DNA from: Parablautia sp. Marseille-Q6255
GTDB taxonomy: Bacteria > Bacillota > Clostridia > Lachnospirales > Lachnospiraceae
DNA: 64,000 nucleotides
Direction of reading: 5' to 3'
Assembly (NCBI RefSeq): GCF_951230155.1
Contig: NZ_CATNVD010000012.1
Span: 62,001 to 126,000, forward strand
Under the pieces are notes generated by a model. The model had not been told where the DNA came from. It ran no database searches and saw only the letters and a program-made list of their open reading frames with translations. The stretch's first letter is position 1. Each line of letters begins with the position of its first letter. This document shows, piece by piece, positions 63,635-64,000 of this stretch. The position numbers and the translations under genes are program-made.

Positions 63635-63704
63635 CATCTGCTCTCTATTTTCTTTTGCAAAATCAATTTCGTTCATCAAAGTCCTGTCGCCGAAACCCCA
63701 ATAA

Positions 63705-64000
63705 GGCATCCGTGATATCACTTTACCTGACTCTCCTGTAAAAGAACTTGAAAATTATATGTCTATGATATATGATTGTAGCGGCAAAACAAGACTGTTT
63801 GAAATTTCCAGGCAATCATTCTACTGTCCCATGAAGAAGATTTGAGGAAGGTGAATCACCAAGAGTATTAGGTGAATCAAGAGACAGAAAAATAACTGAT
63901 TGTGTTGTATCAGAAATATATGACGATCGTAGCGAAGAATATGGATTGTGTGATTCTGATTACACGCCAGAATGTTGCATTCCTGTCATTTATAACGATA
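63705..64000 (+). pseudogene. Decayed coding remnant with a frame change, running off the right edge
   Basis: From 63705 the frame translates to GIRDITLPDSPVKELENYMS onward and stops near 63851. The next frame (from about 63840) then reads RRFEEGESPRVLGESRDRK and stays open to the edge. The two halves look like one soluble protein split by a 1-base shift, without a proper start at the left. No family is recognised. The remaining about 75 bases between the toxin promoter and 63705 show nothing. Confidence 0.4.

Overview
The window reads as chromosome of a Gram-positive, low-to-mid GC Clostridia member, most likely a gut Lachnospiraceae. The support is the rho / rpmE / DUF1385 / prmC / prfA block, a T-box leader on valS, cobalamin and TPP riboswitches, ECF-type vitamin transport, a TIGR04086 membrane protein, and strong AAGGAGG-type ribosome binding sites with TTGACA-17-TATAAT promoters. 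Species cannot be fixed from sequence alone. No tRNA, rRNA, CRISPR array or insertion sequence was seen.

Region 1 (1-1563, minus): the start of an ABC ATPase that runs off the left edge, preceded by a secreted, membrane-anchored NEW3-domain protein. They look like one export or envelope system.

Region 2 (1758-21940, minus) is the most interesting part. Three consecutive transcription units each begin with a consensus promoter, a cobalamin riboswitch and an intrinsic terminator. The first encodes a membrane-anchored FecR-like/DUF4430 protein, a membrane-anchored surface protein with a prenyltransferase-like alpha-barrel, and a complete ECF transporter (EcfT, fused EcfAA', S component, second EcfT). 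The second and third encode giant secreted proteins with DUF4430 domains; the third also has the alpha-barrel directly before DUF4430. Alpha6/alpha6 barrel followed by a DUF4430-like beta domain is the layout of animal intrinsic factor and transcobalamin. I infer a B12-repressed system that captures corrinoids at the cell surface and imports them by ECF transport.

Region 3 (21981-30183, minus): a Gfo/Idh/MocA oxidoreductase and an unrecognised protein, then the translation/termination housekeeping block prfA, prmC, DUF1385, rpmE and rho. Rho carries an Asn-rich tandem repeat insert.

Region 4 (30356-43554): a CNNM/CorC-type membrane protein, an NlpC/P60 lipoprotein, TrkH-TrkA potassium uptake, an aminotransferase, YqeY, T-box-controlled valS, an isolated NuoE-like ferredoxin and a MATE exporter.

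Region 5 (43682-52472): a TPP-riboswitch-led thiamine-precursor ABC transporter (ThiXYZ-like), followed by a TatD nuclease, a SUV3-like helicase and a small protein. An ABC-F protein and a Ca2+/Na+ antiporter run the other way.

Region 6 (52478-60167): an MBL hydrolase, an SDR dehydrogenase, a ROK regulator, and a sucrose module (GH32 hydrolase, PTS EIIBCA, LacI repressor) with a promoter flanked by two LacI-type operators.

Region 7 (60330-64000): a DUF2200-DUF1905 fusion, an ABC-2 exporter, an AT-rich unknown gene, a candidate type I toxin-antitoxin locus with a convergent antisense RNA, and a decayed gene fragment at the right edge. This end looks accessory.
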